Of a stretch of 64,000 bases of DNA, positions 1 through 15,510 are shown in pieces. Source of the stretch: Streptomyces sp. CBMA152 (GTDB lineage: Bacteria > Actinomycetota > Actinomycetes > Streptomycetales > Streptomycetaceae); assembly GCF_014596475.1 (NCBI RefSeq), contig NZ_MECJ01000028.1, forward strand, positions 558,001 to 622,000, given 5' to 3'. The number at the start of each line of letters is the position of its first letter. Position 1 is the stretch's first letter. The position numbers and the translations under genes are program-made. The notes beneath the pieces were generated by a model that did not search any database, had not been told where the DNA came from, and saw only the letters and a program-made list of their open reading frames with translations.

Positions 1-453
1 AAGAACGGGCCCCGGCTCCCGCTCGCCGTCGACGCGCCCGCCGCCGTCGGGCTCCCCGGCGAAAACGGCGTACAGCTGCTCTACCGCACCCTCACCGACC
101 CCCGTAAGACCAAGGGCAAGGGCCTCGCCCCGGCCGACCCCAAGCTCGTCTCCATACGCGCGGACGGGACCCAGCCGGGCACGGACGAGCCGAAGTTCGA
201 CGGATACGGGCCCGTCAGCGCGCTCCACTCCCCCAAGGACGGCCTGGTCGTCCTCGGCAAGGACGCCAAGGGGCGGGTCCAGGCGCTGGTCGGGGACGGG
301 CGCCGGACCCGCCCGCAAGGCGTGGTCCCCGTCGACGCGCCGACCCTCCACCTCACCGCGCGCGGCCCGGTCGCCGTCGGGCTCGGTGTGGACGGGACGC
401 CCTGGGTGTGGGCGCTGGGGACCGGCGGGACCTCTGTGCACGCCGCCGGATGA
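1..453 (+). CDS. C-terminal part of an unrecognised protein (5' end outside window)
   Basis: An open frame enters the window at base 1 and ends at TGA 451-453, giving the last 150 residues of a larger protein. The visible part has short alternating hydrophobic/glycine-rich strands (VSALHSPKDGLVVLG, LHLTARGPVAVGLG, PWVWALG), the kind of repetition seen in beta-propeller or beta-rich secreted proteins. No catalytic motif or membrane segment is visible. It is convergent with tuf and the two share one hairpin terminator. I do not recognise the family; the beta-propeller idea is inference. Confidence 0.6.
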   Translation, partial: KNGPRLPLAVDAPAAVGLPGENGVQLLYRTLTDPRKTKGKGLAPADPKLVSIRADGTQPGTDEPKFDGYGPVSALHSPKDGLVVLGKDAKGRVQALVGDGRRTRPQGVVPVDAPTLHLTARGPVAVGLGVDGTPWVWALGTGGTSVHAAG

Positions 454-484
454 CCAGGTAGAACGATGACCACGTAGAACAGCG

Positions 485-516
485 AAGGGCCCCGCACCTC
501 TCGGTGCGGGGCCCTT
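485..516. terminator. Bidirectional intrinsic terminator between the 5'-truncated gene and tuf
   Basis: A perfect 14-bp inverted repeat (485-498 with 503-516) around a 4-nt TCTC loop lies between two convergent stop codons. The stem is nearly all G+C with AA/TT at its base, so it can form in both transcripts. No long U-run follows, which is common for Streptomyces terminators. Confidence 0.85.
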
Positions 517-555
517 CTTGGTGCTCAGTTGCGAGCTACCAGGTCAGAACACGAA

Positions 556-1749
<1,194 letters not shown>

Positions 1750-1825
1750 TGAGTCCTCCTGCGGAGTGGTTCTGTACGCCTTGCTTCATCGGCGCCAGGT
1801 GATCTTTGCTGGGATGCCGGGTCCG

Positions 1826-1867
1826 GGGGCATTCGCCGCAATACTCTCGCATTGCGGCGAATGCCCC
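1826..1867 (-). promoter_or_regulatory. 17-bp hairpin in the fusA-tuf intergenic region
   Basis: Bases 1826-1842 pair perfectly with 1851-1867 around an 8-nt loop, inside the 162-bp space between fusA and tuf. No U-tract follows on the minus strand, so a plain intrinsic terminator is not certain. It could be a partial terminator, an mRNA processing or stability element, or part of the tuf leader. Its position makes it a candidate for adjusting tuf output relative to fusA. Confidence 0.6.
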
Positions 1868-1911
1868 GCCGGACTCCGGTGACAAGCCTAAAGCGGGTGA
1901 ACTCCGAAGAG

Positions 1912-4038
<2,127 letters not shown>

Positions 4039-4076
4039 AAGGCTCAGTCTTCTCTCGGTCTCGATGTGGGTTGCGA

Positions 4077-4547
4077 CTACCAGCGGTAGTGCGCGAAGGC
4101 CTTGTTGGACTCGGCCATCTTGTGCGTGTCCTCACGCTTCTTGACGGCCGCACCGAGGCCGTTCGAAGCGTCGAGAAGCTCGTTCATCAGGCGCTCGGTC
4201 ATGGTCTTCTCGCGGCGGGCGCGGGAGTAACCCACGAGCCAACGGAGGGCCAGGGTCGACTGACGACCCGGCTTGACCTCGACCGGAACCTGGTAGGTCG
4301 CGCCACCGACACGGCGGGACTTGACCTCGAGCGACGGCTTGACGTTCTCCAGCGCGCGCTTCAGCGTGATGACCGGGTCGTTGCCCGTCTTCTCGCGGAG
4401 GCCTTCCATGGCGCCGTAGACGATGCGCTCGGCGGTGGAGCGCTTGCCGTCCAGCAGGATCTTGTTGATCAGCGACGTGACAAGAGGAGACTGGTAGACC
4501 GGGTCGATGATGACCGGGCGCTTCGGGGCGGGGCCCTTACGAGGCAT
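4077..4547 (-). CDS. rpsG: 30S ribosomal protein S7
   Basis: S7 nucleates assembly of the 3' domain of 16S rRNA and lies near the mRNA/tRNA exit path. The 156-residue sequence starts MPRKGPAPKRPV and contains the conserved VGGATYQVPVEV and LRWLV segments; the length is typical. Its ATG follows the rpsL stop after only two bases, and the AAGGAG at the end of rpsL serves as ribosome binding site, implying translational coupling. In other bacteria S7 represses the str operon by binding its mRNA; no such site was identified here. Confidence 0.97.
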   Translation of the reverse strand: MPRKGPAPKRPVIIDPVYQSPLVTSLINKILLDGKRSTAERIVYGAMEGLREKTGNDPVITLKRALENVKPSLEVKSRRVGGATYQVPVEVKPGRQSTLALRWLVGYSRARREKTMTERLMNELLDASNGLGAAVKKREDTHKMAESNKAFAHYRW

Positions 4548-4549
4548 TC

Positions 4550-4921
4550 TTACTTCTCCTTCTTGGCGCCGTAGCGGCTGCGGGCCTGCTTGCGGTTCTT
4601 GACAGCCTGCGTGTCAAGCGCACCGCGGATGATCTTGTAACGAACACCCGGCAGGTCCTTCACACGGCCACCACGCACGAGCACGATCGAGTGCTCCTGC
4701 AGGTTGTGACCCTCACCCGGAATGTAGGCCGTGACCTCGATGCCGGAGGTCAGACGCACACGCGCGACCTTCCGCAGCGCCGAGTTCGGCTTCTTCGGGG
4801 TGGTGGTGAAAACACGCGTGCAGACGCCGCGGCGCTGGGGCGAAGCCTCAAGCGCGGGCGTCTTCGTCTTCTCGACCTTGTCCTGCCGGCCCTTCCGGAC
4901 CAGCTGCTGGATCGTAGGCAC
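4550..4921 (-). CDS. rpsL: 30S ribosomal protein S12
   Basis: S12 sits at the decoding centre and controls accuracy. The 123-residue protein has the conserved TTTPKKPNSALRK and GGRVKDLPGVRYK segments. Lys43 and Lys88, the usual sites of streptomycin-resistance changes, are both wild type. The start is GTG with GGAGAAG five bases or so upstream. It is the first gene of the rpsL-rpsG-fusA-tuf operon, downstream of a clear promoter at 5116-5144 with a leader of nearly 200 nt. Confidence 0.97.
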   Translation of the reverse strand: MPTIQQLVRKGRQDKVEKTKTPALEASPQRRGVCTRVFTTTPKKPNSALRKVARVRLTSGIEVTAYIPGEGHNLQEHSIVLVRGGRVKDLPGVRYKIIRGALDTQAVKNRKQARSRYGAKKEK

Positions 4922-5115
4922 TACTTCTCCGGTTTCTGTGTGCCGTCGTTGTAACTAACCTGGAACATCGCCGACCCACGCGGTCGGGTGTGTCGAATAC
5001 TGCAAGCTCTCGCCGAGGGCACGGAGAAAGCGCAGATTGCGGTGGCCGTTGACGAGCTCGTCCTGCGGACGTAGGCACGCAGGGGAGCCCAGGCACACCC
5101 CAGGCACAAGGTCTG

Positions 5116-5144
5116 AGCGTACCTACCTCATCGACTTGGGTCAA
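5116..5144 (-). promoter_or_regulatory. Promoter of the str operon (rpsL)
   Basis: On the minus strand a -35 TTGACC (5139-5144) is followed by a 17-nt spacer and a -10 TACGCT (5116-5121). This is a good match to the housekeeping HrdB consensus. It lies about 195 bp upstream of the rpsL start, leaving a long 5' leader that could hold regulatory structure. No other equally good site is seen in the gap. Confidence 0.75.
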
Positions 5145-5192
5145 AACAAATACCCACACGCGGGACACCCCGAGGGACCGGTGAGACGCGTC

Positions 5193-5825
5193 TCACCCGG
5201 GCCCCTCCTCCGGCGGCTCCGCGCCCCCCTTGCCCCGCTCCCGTCTGGGCGCGGTCAGCCGGGGGATGGTGGGCACCTTGGAGTGCGGACTCTTGCGTAC
5301 GAGGCCGGGGCGGCCGGGATCGCGCTCGGGCGCGGCGTCGGGGGCGGTGTCGGGCTCCGGTGTACGCCCGTGTTCGACTGCGGCGCCGCCGGGTATCTCG
5401 TCGGCGGCCGGGGGCGTACGGGACTCGGCCTGCTGCGGGAGGTCGCGGCGCAGCGGGATGACCTCGCCCCGGCCCGGGCGCCGGCCCGCCCGGCGCAGGG
5501 AGCGGGCCCTGGCGGCCGAGGCCGTCTCGTCCAGGGCGCGCTGGTACTGGGCCGCCGCGTCCCGCCAGCCGGCCGCGTACGCGCGCAGCTCGCGGTTCTC
5601 CAGCTCGGCGCGCAGCAGGACGACCAGCTCGTCGGCGGAGTGGCGTTCCAGGTGGGTCCCCAGGGCCGCGAGCAGCCCCGGCAGGTCGTCGGGGCCCGGC
5701 GGCAGCCCGGCGGGCCCGTCGGGCTCCTCGGGAGGCTCGTAGGGGCGCGGGCGGTCCTCGGGATCGCGGCCCGCACGCCCGGCCCGGTCGCCGCTGGGCC
5801 GGGAGATCCCGTCGCTCTCAGCCAT
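5193..5825 (-). CDS. Unrecognised protein, proline/arginine-rich
   Basis: A 210-residue protein of unknown family. The N-terminal 50 residues and the C-terminal half are rich in Pro, Arg, Gly and Asp and look disordered. The middle (about 50-115, LGTHLERHSADELVVLLRAELENRELRAYAAGWRDAAAQYQRAL) is predicted helical, possibly a coiled coil. No signal peptide or membrane span is seen. It lies between rpsL and an XRE regulator, a position where Streptomyces genomes keep small unknown genes. Codon use fits a real gene, but the start at ATG 5825 has only a weak purine-rich site. Confidence 0.65.
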   Translation of the reverse strand: MAESDGISRPSGDRAGRAGRDPEDRPRPYEPPEEPDGPAGLPPGPDDLPGLLAALGTHLERHSADELVVLLRAELENRELRAYAAGWRDAAAQYQRALDETASAARARSLRRAGRRPGRGEVIPLRRDLPQQAESRTPPAADEIPGGAAVEHGRTPEPDTAPDAAPERDPGRPGLVRKSPHSKVPTIPRLTAPRRERGKGGAEPPEEGPG

Positions 5826-5920
5826 GCACGGCTCTCTCTCGCGTCCCCATCGCTGCCAGGCCGTGTCAGCTTACGACTGTGTGCGACCGCGGAGGGGGCA
5901 CGACTGCGGTTCCGGGCCAC

Positions 5921-6346
5921 CTACCGGGACTCCACGGACCCCCGGGTCGCCGCGTCCGGCAGGAACTGCCCCGCGACCTTGATGAACATGGCCCGCTGCT
6001 CGGGCGGTACGCCGAGCCCCACCGCGGCCTCCTCCAGCGTGAGCTGCCAGGACGGGGCCGAGGCCCCGCGCAGGGACGGCAGGGGCAGGTCCTCCTCCGT
6101 GAGCCGCCCGGAACGGATCAGCATCTCCCGTACGGGGACTTCAAGGACGTGCGCGAGGCGCCGCGTCGTCTCCAGGTCCGGCATGCTCTGGCGCTGCAGC
6201 AGGCGGGTGACGGCGGCCCGGTGGACCCCGGCCTCGTCGGCGAGGCGCGACCTGCCGCCACCGCGCGGGCTGTCGATGTCGAAGCCGCGCCGACGGATCA
6301 GCTCTTCGATCCAGGTCGCGAACCGGTCCAGCTCGCTGGTGGTCAT
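5921..6346 (-). CDS. XRE-type helix-turn-helix DNA-binding protein
   Basis: A 141-residue protein. Residues about 28-68 (RSRLADEAGVHRAAVTRLLQRQSMPDLETTRRLAHVLEV) form a lambda-repressor/Cro-like helix-turn-helix, followed by a helical tail. The ATG at 6346 is chosen because GGAGG lies eight bases upstream; the frame stays open further upstream but without a ribosome site. It is probably a transcriptional regulator, target unknown. It sits between rpoC and rpsL, so a role in growth-linked control is possible but only inferred. Confidence 0.75.
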   Translation of the reverse strand: MTTSELDRFATWIEELIRRRGFDIDSPRGGGRSRLADEAGVHRAAVTRLLQRQSMPDLETTRRLAHVLEVPVREMLIRSGRLTEEDLPLPSLRGASAPSWQLTLEEAAVGLGVPPEQRAMFIKVAGQFLPDAATRGSVESR

Positions 6347-6534
6347 CGTGATCGCCTCCCTCCGAAGCAAGGACCAGACTATCGCGCTTGCGCGCAAGGA
6401 ATTAATGGCTCGTCCGGCCACCGCTGTAAGGATTTTGTGGCGGGATTCCGGGGCTTGTCGCGCTCATCCCTGTTTGCGTGCACGCTCGCAAGGTTCACAG
6501 CGTGCGCCCCCGCAACTCCCGGGGTCCGTTCACC

Positions 6535-6858
6535 CTACCCCGGAGTAACCTCCCCGTCGCCCCCGCGCACCGGCATCCGCACCACCCGTCCACCGCCCTC
6601 CGCGCCACCGGCGGCGCACGCCATCGCCTCCCGCCAGCCGCTGCTGAACCCGCGCGCCTCCCCGTCGATCGCGATCCGCGCGCCCACCTTCGCCACGACC
6701 GCCCCGAGGGTGCGGCCCACGTCGGCGGTGTACGTCCCGGACTCCCCCGCCTCGGCGGCCACCTCCACCGCGGCCACCACCACCTCCACCAACCGCTCCT
6801 GGGCGCTCATCACCATGGGCCGCAACCGCCTTTCGAATATGTGTTCGACAAGCGCCAC
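6535..6858 (-). CDS. Small unrecognised protein downstream of rpoC
   Basis: A frame of up to 107 residues with good Streptomyces codon bias. It has a helical N-terminal half (SAQERLVEVVVAAVEVAAEAG) and a segment resembling GTYTADVGRTLGAVVAKVGARIAIDG. No known domain, signal peptide or membrane span is recognised. The start is uncertain: GTG 6858 lacks a clear ribosome site, while the internal Met codons (MVMSAQ) follow a GAAAGG about 12 bases upstream. It lies just after the rpoC terminator, so it is probably transcribed separately. Confidence 0.55.
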   Translation of the reverse strand: MALVEHIFERRLRPMVMSAQERLVEVVVAAVEVAAEAGESGTYTADVGRTLGAVVAKVGARIAIDGEARGFSSGWREAMACAAGGAEGGGRVVRMPVRGGDGEVTPG

Positions 6859-6868
6859 CCACGATACG

Positions 6869-6913
6869 CCGAAGGGCGCCCACCCCGTGTGAAACGGAGT
6901 GGGCGCCCTTCGG
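6869..6913 (-). terminator. Intrinsic terminator downstream of rpoC
   Basis: A perfect 15-bp GC-rich stem pairs 6869-6883 with 6899-6913. The 15-nt loop can itself form a short CCGT/ACGG inner stem. It starts 15 bp beyond the rpoC stop, in the expected place to end the rpoBC transcript. Confidence 0.85.
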
Positions 6914-6927
6914 TTCAGACGTACGCC

Positions 6928-10827
<3,900 letters not shown>

Positions 10828-10888
10828 TTGTCGTCAATCCCTCTTTCGGGGTCGATTCTTCAAGATGGTCTGAGGGGGGTCCGGGGAC

Positions 10889-10916
10889 GACCGGGGCTTC
10901 TCACGAAGCCCCGGTC
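10889..10916 (-). promoter_or_regulatory. Perfect 12-bp hairpin between rpoB and rpoC
   Basis: Bases 10889-10900 pair perfectly with 10905-10916. The loop is GUGA in the minus-strand RNA, a GNRA-type tetraloop that makes the hairpin very stable. No U-run follows, so full termination is unlikely. It is more likely a processing, stability or partial attenuation element within the rpoBC transcript. Confidence 0.65.
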
Positions 10917-10923
10917 AGACCCG

Positions 10924-13900
10924 TCAGACCTCTTCGACGCTGCTCGGCTCGCGCCGGGACAGGTCGATACCGAGCTCCTCCGCAGCGCGGAAGACGTCCT
11001 CGTCCGTGTCGCGCATCTCGATGGACATACCGTCCGAGGACAGCACCTCCACGTTGAGGCAGAGCGACTGCATTTCCTTGATGAGCACCTTGAAGGACTC
11101 GGGAATGCCGGGCTCGGGGATGTTCTCGCCCTTGACGATGGCCTCGTAGACCTTCACACGGCCGGTGACGTCGTCGGACTTGATGGTCAGCAGCTCCTGG
11201 AGGGCGTACGCGGCGCCATAAGCCTCCAGCGCCCACACCTCCATCTCACCGAAGCGCTGGCCACCGAACTGGGCCTTACCACCCAGCGGCTGCTGGGTGA
11301 TCATCGAGTACGGACCGGTCGAGCGGGCGTGCAGCTTGTCGTCGACCAGGTGGTGCAGCTTCAGGATGTACATGTACCCGATCGAGATCGGGTCCGGGAA
11401 CGGCTCACCGGAGCGGCCGTCGAACAGGTTGGCCTTGCCGGACGGCTGGACCAGGCGGTCACCGTCGCGGTTCGGGATCGTGGCCTCGAAGAGACCGGCG
11501 ATCTCGTCCTCACGGGCACCGTCGAAGACCGGGGTCGCGACGTTGGTGCCGGGGGCGACCTGGTCGGCACCGATGGCCTGGAGGCGCTGGGCCCAGTCGT
11601 CGGCGAGACCGGAGACGTCCCAGCCGCGGCTGGCGAGCCAGCCGAGGTGGATCTCCAGGACCTGTCCCGGGTTCATTCGGGACGGGACACCCAGGGGGTT
11701 GAGGATGATGTCGACCGGGGTGCCGTCCTCCAGGAACGGCATGTCCTCGATCGGCAGGATCTTCGAGATGACGCCCTTGTTGCCGTGACGGCCGGCGAGC
11801 TTGTCACCGTCGGTGATCTTGCGCTTCTGCGCCACGTACACGCGCACCAGCTGGTTCACACCGGGGGGAAGCTCGTCGCCCTCCTCGCGGTCGAAGACGC
11901 GGACGCCGATGACCTTGCCGGTCTCGCCGTGCGGCACCTTCAGCGAGGTGTCACGGACCTCACGGGCCTTCTCACCGAAGATCGCGCGGAGCAGGCGCTC
12001 CTCCGGCGTCAGCTCGGTCTCACCCTTGGGCGTGACCTTGCCGACGAGGATGTCGCCGGCGACGACCTCGGCACCGATACGGATGATGCCGCGCTCGTCG
12101 AGGTCGGCGAGGACCTCCTCGGAGACGTTCGGGATGTCCCGGGTGATCTCCTCCGGGCCGAGCTTGGTGTCACGGGCGTCGACCTCGTGCTCCTCGATGT
12201 GGATCGAGGAGAGGACGTCGTCCTGCACGAGGCGCTGCGACAGGATGATCGCGTCCTCGTAGTTGTGACCCTCCCACGGCATGAACGCCACGAGCAGGTT
12301 CTTGCCCAGCGCCATCTCGCCGTTCTCGGTCGCCGGACCGTCGGCCAGGACCTGGCCGGCGATGACCCGGGCGCCCTCGTCCACGACAACCTTCTGGTTG
12401 ACCGAGGTGCCCTGGTTCGAGCGGGAGAACTTGTGCAGGCGGTACGTGGTGTACGTGCCGTCGTCGTTGGCGATGGTGATGTAGTCCGCGGAGACCTCCT
12501 GGACCACACCGTCCTTCTCGGCCTTGAGCACGTCGCCGGCGTCGGTGGCGCAGCGGTACTCCATGCCGGTGCCGACCAGCGGTGCCTCGCTCTTGATGAG
12601 CGGGACGGCCTGACGCATCATGTTCGCGCCCATGAGGGCACGGTTGGCGTCGTCGTGCTCGAGGAAGGGGATCATCGCGGTCGCGACCGACACCATCTGG
12701 CGCGGCGAGACGTCGATGTAGTCCACCTCGGCCGGCGGCACGTAGTCGACCTCGCCGCCACGACGGCGGACCAGGACGCGAGCCTCGGTGAGCTGGAGCT
12801 CGTCGTTGAGCGCGGCGTTGGCCTGCGCGATGACGAAGCGGTCTTCCTCGTCGGCCGTGATGTAGTCGACCTCGTCGGTGACCTGGCCCTCGACGACCTT
12901 GCGGTACGGCGTCTCGATGAAGCCGAACGCGTTGACGCGGCCGTAGGAGGCGAGCGAACCGATCAGACCGATGTTCGGGCCTTCGGGCGTCTCGATCGGG
13001 CACATACGGCCGTAGTGAGACGGGTGCACGTCACGGACCTCGAAGCCGGCCCGCTCACGGGAGAGACCACCCGGGCCAAGCGCCGACAGACGGCGCTTGT
13101 GGGTGAGACCCGACAGCGGGTTGTTCTGGTCCATGAACTGCGACAACTGCGAGGTGCCGAAGAACTCCTTGATCGACGCCACGACCGGGCGAATGTTGAT
13201 CAGGGTCTGCGGCGTGATCGCCTCGACGTCCTGGGTCGTCATGCGCTCGCGCACGACGCGCTCCATACGAGCCAGACCCGTACGGACCTGGTTCTGGATG
13301 AGCTCGCCGACGTTGCGCAGACGACGGTTGCCGAAGTGGTCGATGTCGTCGGTCTCGACGACGATGTTCCGACCCGACTCGCCGACCGTCTCGGTCTCGC
13401 CCGCGTGCAGCTTGACCAGGTACTTGATGGTCGCGATGACGTCGTCCGTGGTGAGGACACCGGCATCGAGGGGCTCATCCGCGCCGAGCTTCTTGTTCAC
13501 CTTGTAGCGGCCGACCTTCGCGAGGTCGTAGCGCTTCGGGTTGAAGTAGAGGTTCTCGAGCAGCGTCTGAGCGGCCTCGCGGGTCGGCGGCTCGCCCGGG
13601 CGCAGCTTGCGGTAGATGTCGAGCAGCGCGTCGTCCTGGCCCTGGGTGTGGTCCTTCTCCAGGGTGGCGCGCATGGACTCGTACTCGCCGAACTCCTCCA
13701 GGATCTGCTCGGTGGTCCAACCGAGAGCCTTGAGGAGGACGGTCACGGACTGCTTGCGCTTGCGGTCGATGCGGACACCGACCATGTCGCGCTTGTCGAT
13801 CTCCATCTCCAGCCAGGCACCCCGGGACGGGATGATCTTGGCCGTGAAGATGTCCTTGTCGGACGTCTTGTCGATGTTGGAGTCGAAGTAGACACCCGGC

Positions 13901-14409
13901 GAGCGGACGAGCTGCGACACCACGACACGCTCGGTGCCGTTGATGACGAAGGTGCCCTTGTTGGTCATGAGCGGGAAGTCGCCCATGAAGACCGTCTGGG
14001 ACTTGATCTCGCCGGTCTCGTTGTTGGTGAACTCGGCGGTGACGAAGAGCGGGGCCGCGAACGTGAAGTCGCGCTCCTTGCACTCGTCGATCGAGTTCTT
14101 CGGCGGCTCGAAGCGGTGGTCGCGGAAGGTCAGCGACATCGACCCGCTGAAGTCCTCGATCGGGGAGATCTCCTCGAAGATCTCCTCCAGACCGGACTTC
14201 GTGGGGACGTCCTGTCCGTTCTCGAGAGCGGCCTCGACGCGAGACTTCCAAGCGGCATTGCCGAGCAGCCAGTCAAAGCTCTCGGTTTGCAGCGCAAGGA
14301 GGTTCGGAACCTCGAGGGGCTCCTTGATCTTTGCAAAGGAGATGCGCAGCGGGGCGGTGCTGGCGCCGTTGTTCGTATTGGCGGTCGAGGCGTTGCGCGA
14401 GGCGGCCAA
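10924..14409 (-). CDS. rpoB: RNA polymerase subunit beta
   Basis: The beta subunit forms one side of the active-site cleft and is the target of rifampicin. The best start is TTG at 14409, seven bases after GGAAGGA. This gives 1161 residues beginning AASRNASTAN after the initiator, the usual Streptomyces length. A GTG 30 bases upstream (14439) has no ribosome site. The rifampicin region (GTSQLSQFMDQNNPLSGLTH and RRLSALGPGG) is wild type. Other landmarks are GRMCPIETPEGPNIGLI and KLAGRHGNKG. It is transcribed from its own promoter at 14592-14620 and continues into rpoC. Confidence 0.97.
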   Translation of the reverse strand: MAASRNASTANTNNGASTAPLRISFAKIKEPLEVPNLLALQTESFDWLLGNAAWKSRVEAALENGQDVPTKSGLEEIFEEISPIEDFSGSMSLTFRDHRFEPPKNSIDECKERDFTFAAPLFVTAEFTNNETGEIKSQTVFMGDFPLMTNKGTFVINGTERVVVSQLVRSPGVYFDSNIDKTSDKDIFTAKIIPSRGAWLEMEIDKRDMVGVRIDRKRKQSVTVLLKALGWTTEQILEEFGEYESMRATLEKDHTQGQDDALLDIYRKLRPGEPPTREAAQTLLENLYFNPKRYDLAKVGRYKVNKKLGADEPLDAGVLTTDDVIATIKYLVKLHAGETETVGESGRNIVVETDDIDHFGNRRLRNVGELIQNQVRTGLARMERVVRERMTTQDVEAITPQTLINIRPVVASIKEFFGTSQLSQFMDQNNPLSGLTHKRRLSALGPGGLSRERAGFEVRDVHPSHYGRMCPIETPEGPNIGLIGSLASYGRVNAFGFIETPYRKVVEGQVTDEVDYITADEEDRFVIAQANAALNDELQLTEARVLVRRRGGEVDYVPPAEVDYIDVSPRQMVSVATAMIPFLEHDDANRALMGANMMRQAVPLIKSEAPLVGTGMEYRCATDAGDVLKAEKDGVVQEVSADYITIANDDGTYTTYRLHKFSRSNQGTSVNQKVVVDEGARVIAGQVLADGPATENGEMALGKNLLVAFMPWEGHNYEDAIILSQRLVQDDVLSSIHIEEHEVDARDTKLGPEEITRDIPNVSEEVLADLDERGIIRIGAEVVAGDILVGKVTPKGETELTPEERLLRAIFGEKAREVRDTSLKVPHGETGKVIGVRVFDREEGDELPPGVNQLVRVYVAQKRKITDGDKLAGRHGNKGVISKILPIEDMPFLEDGTPVDIILNPLGVPSRMNPGQVLEIHLGWLASRGWDVSGLADDWAQRLQAIGADQVAPGTNVATPVFDGAREDEIAGLFEATIPNRDGDRLVQPSGKANLFDGRSGEPFPDPISIGYMYILKLHHLVDDKLHARSTGPYSMITQQPLGGKAQFGGQRFGEMEVWALEAYGAAYALQELLTIKSDDVTGRVKVYEAIVKGENIPEPGIPESFKVLIKEMQSLCLNVEVLSSDGMSIEMRDTDEDVFRAAEELGIDLSRREPSSVEEV

Positions 14410-14591
14410 GAGGGGGTCCTTCCGAGGGCTCGGACTCACTACGCGCGTACCGGTCCCACGTGGGCACAGAGAAAGACGTTTCCCGATTCAGCCGGAGAAG
14501 GCCAGGTCAGGGCGGTTCGATCCGAGGTGCTCAAGCGAGGGCATGCCCCTGGTGACGGGCAGGGGGCAGCTAACAGGCAGCGCAAAGGGAC

Positions 14592-14620
14592 AGTGTAGCC
14601 ACTCGGCCCACTGATGTCCA
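14592..14620 (-). promoter_or_regulatory. rpoBC promoter
   Basis: On the minus strand TGGACA (14615-14620), a 17-nt spacer and TACACT (14592-14597) make a strong housekeeping-type promoter. It lies about 185 bp upstream of the rpoB start. Together with the terminator after rplL it makes rpoBC a transcription unit separate from rplJL. Confidence 0.8.
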
Positions 14621-14919
14621 GGGCGGATTCTTCGCGACCCTCATTGTTCTTCTCAGTACCTCGCAAGCCACGCGCTGTGAGGCGCACATCGATACTGCCC
14701 TCTTCGCCTTCGATCCATGCCTCGGATCCGGATCGATGTGACGACGCGTCCTGAGAATTGCGCGCTGCGTGCGGTTCGTCAAGACCCCTCAGCTCCGCGG
14801 AGATCGCTCCGTGACTGCTCGTGCGGCTACGAGGCGTACACGGGGCGTACGGCGATGATCACCATACTCCCTGTCGTCCCCCGCGCAAGGCAGCCGTGAC
14901 GGCGCCGCCGGGGTACGCC

Positions 14920-14953
14920 GAAGGGCGACCACCCGGATGGGTGATCGCCCTTC
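14920..14953 (-). terminator. Intrinsic terminator downstream of rplL
   Basis: A 15-bp stem (14920-14934 with 14939-14953) closes a 4-nt loop. Its only non-Watson-Crick pair is a G-U in the minus-strand RNA but a C-A mismatch in the plus-strand RNA, which fits a terminator acting on rplL mRNA. Confidence 0.75.
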
Positions 14954-15013
14954 AGTGTGTGCGTGTTACACGTCCGAAGACGTCACGCGCAGAGAGTCAG
15001 AAGACTCACAAGG

Positions 15014-15400
15014 TCACTTGACCTCGACGGCCGCACCGGCAGCCTTGAGGGACTCGGCAGCCTTCTCGGCGGCCTCCTTGGCGACCTTCTCGAGAACGGG
15101 CTTCGGGGCGCCGTCCACGAGGTCCTTGGCCTCCTTCAGACCCAGGGAGGTCAGCTCACGCACGACCTTGATGACCTGGATCTTCTTGTCGCCGGCGCCG
15201 GTGAGGATGACGTCGAACTCGTCCTTCTCCTCGACCTCGGCGGCGGCACCGGCGCCCGGGGCACCCGGGGCGGCAACGGCGACGGCCGCGGCGGCGGTGA
15301 CGTCGAACTTCTCCTCGAAGGCGCTGACGAACTCGGAGAGCTCGATGAGGGTCATCTCCTCGAACTGGGCGAGGAGGTCGGCCTGAGAGAGCTTCGCCAT
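15014..15400 (-). CDS. rplL: 50S ribosomal protein L7/L12
   Basis: L7/L12 forms the multi-copy stalk that recruits translational GTPases. The 128-residue protein has an N-terminal dimerisation domain (MAKLSQADLLAQFEEMTLIELSEF), an Ala/Pro/Gly hinge (near residues 40-58) and the C-terminal factor-binding domain (VKVVRELTSLGLKEAKDLVDGAPKPV type). ATG 15400 is chosen because GGAAGGA lies nine bases upstream; the frame is open further upstream without a site. It is co-transcribed after rplJ and followed by a terminator. Confidence 0.96.
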   Translation of the reverse strand: MAKLSQADLLAQFEEMTLIELSEFVSAFEEKFDVTAAAAVAVAAPGAPGAGAAAEVEEKDEFDVILTGAGDKKIQVIKVVRELTSLGLKEAKDLVDGAPKPVLEKVAKEAAEKAAESLKAAGAAVEVK

Positions 15401-15510
15401 GATGGGCGATCCTTCCACTAATTCGGCAGGTGCCGGATGTATATAGAGGCGGGCGTAACGGCCCGCTACGACCCGCGCACTAGGCGGCGCGGATCAATGC
15501 GCGAGCCGAG

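Larger units (their letters stand above)
14410..15013. other. rplL-rpoB intergenic region
   Basis: A 604-bp stretch without a convincing gene. It holds the rplL terminator (14920-14953), the rpoB promoter (14592-14620) and a leader of about 180 nt in front of rpoB. Short open frames on both strands lack codon bias or ribosome sites and were not called. Confidence 0.7.

Noticed and set aside
4922..5192. Short open frames upstream of rpsL
   Set aside because: They lie in the str operon promoter and leader, and no frame shows consistent codon bias.
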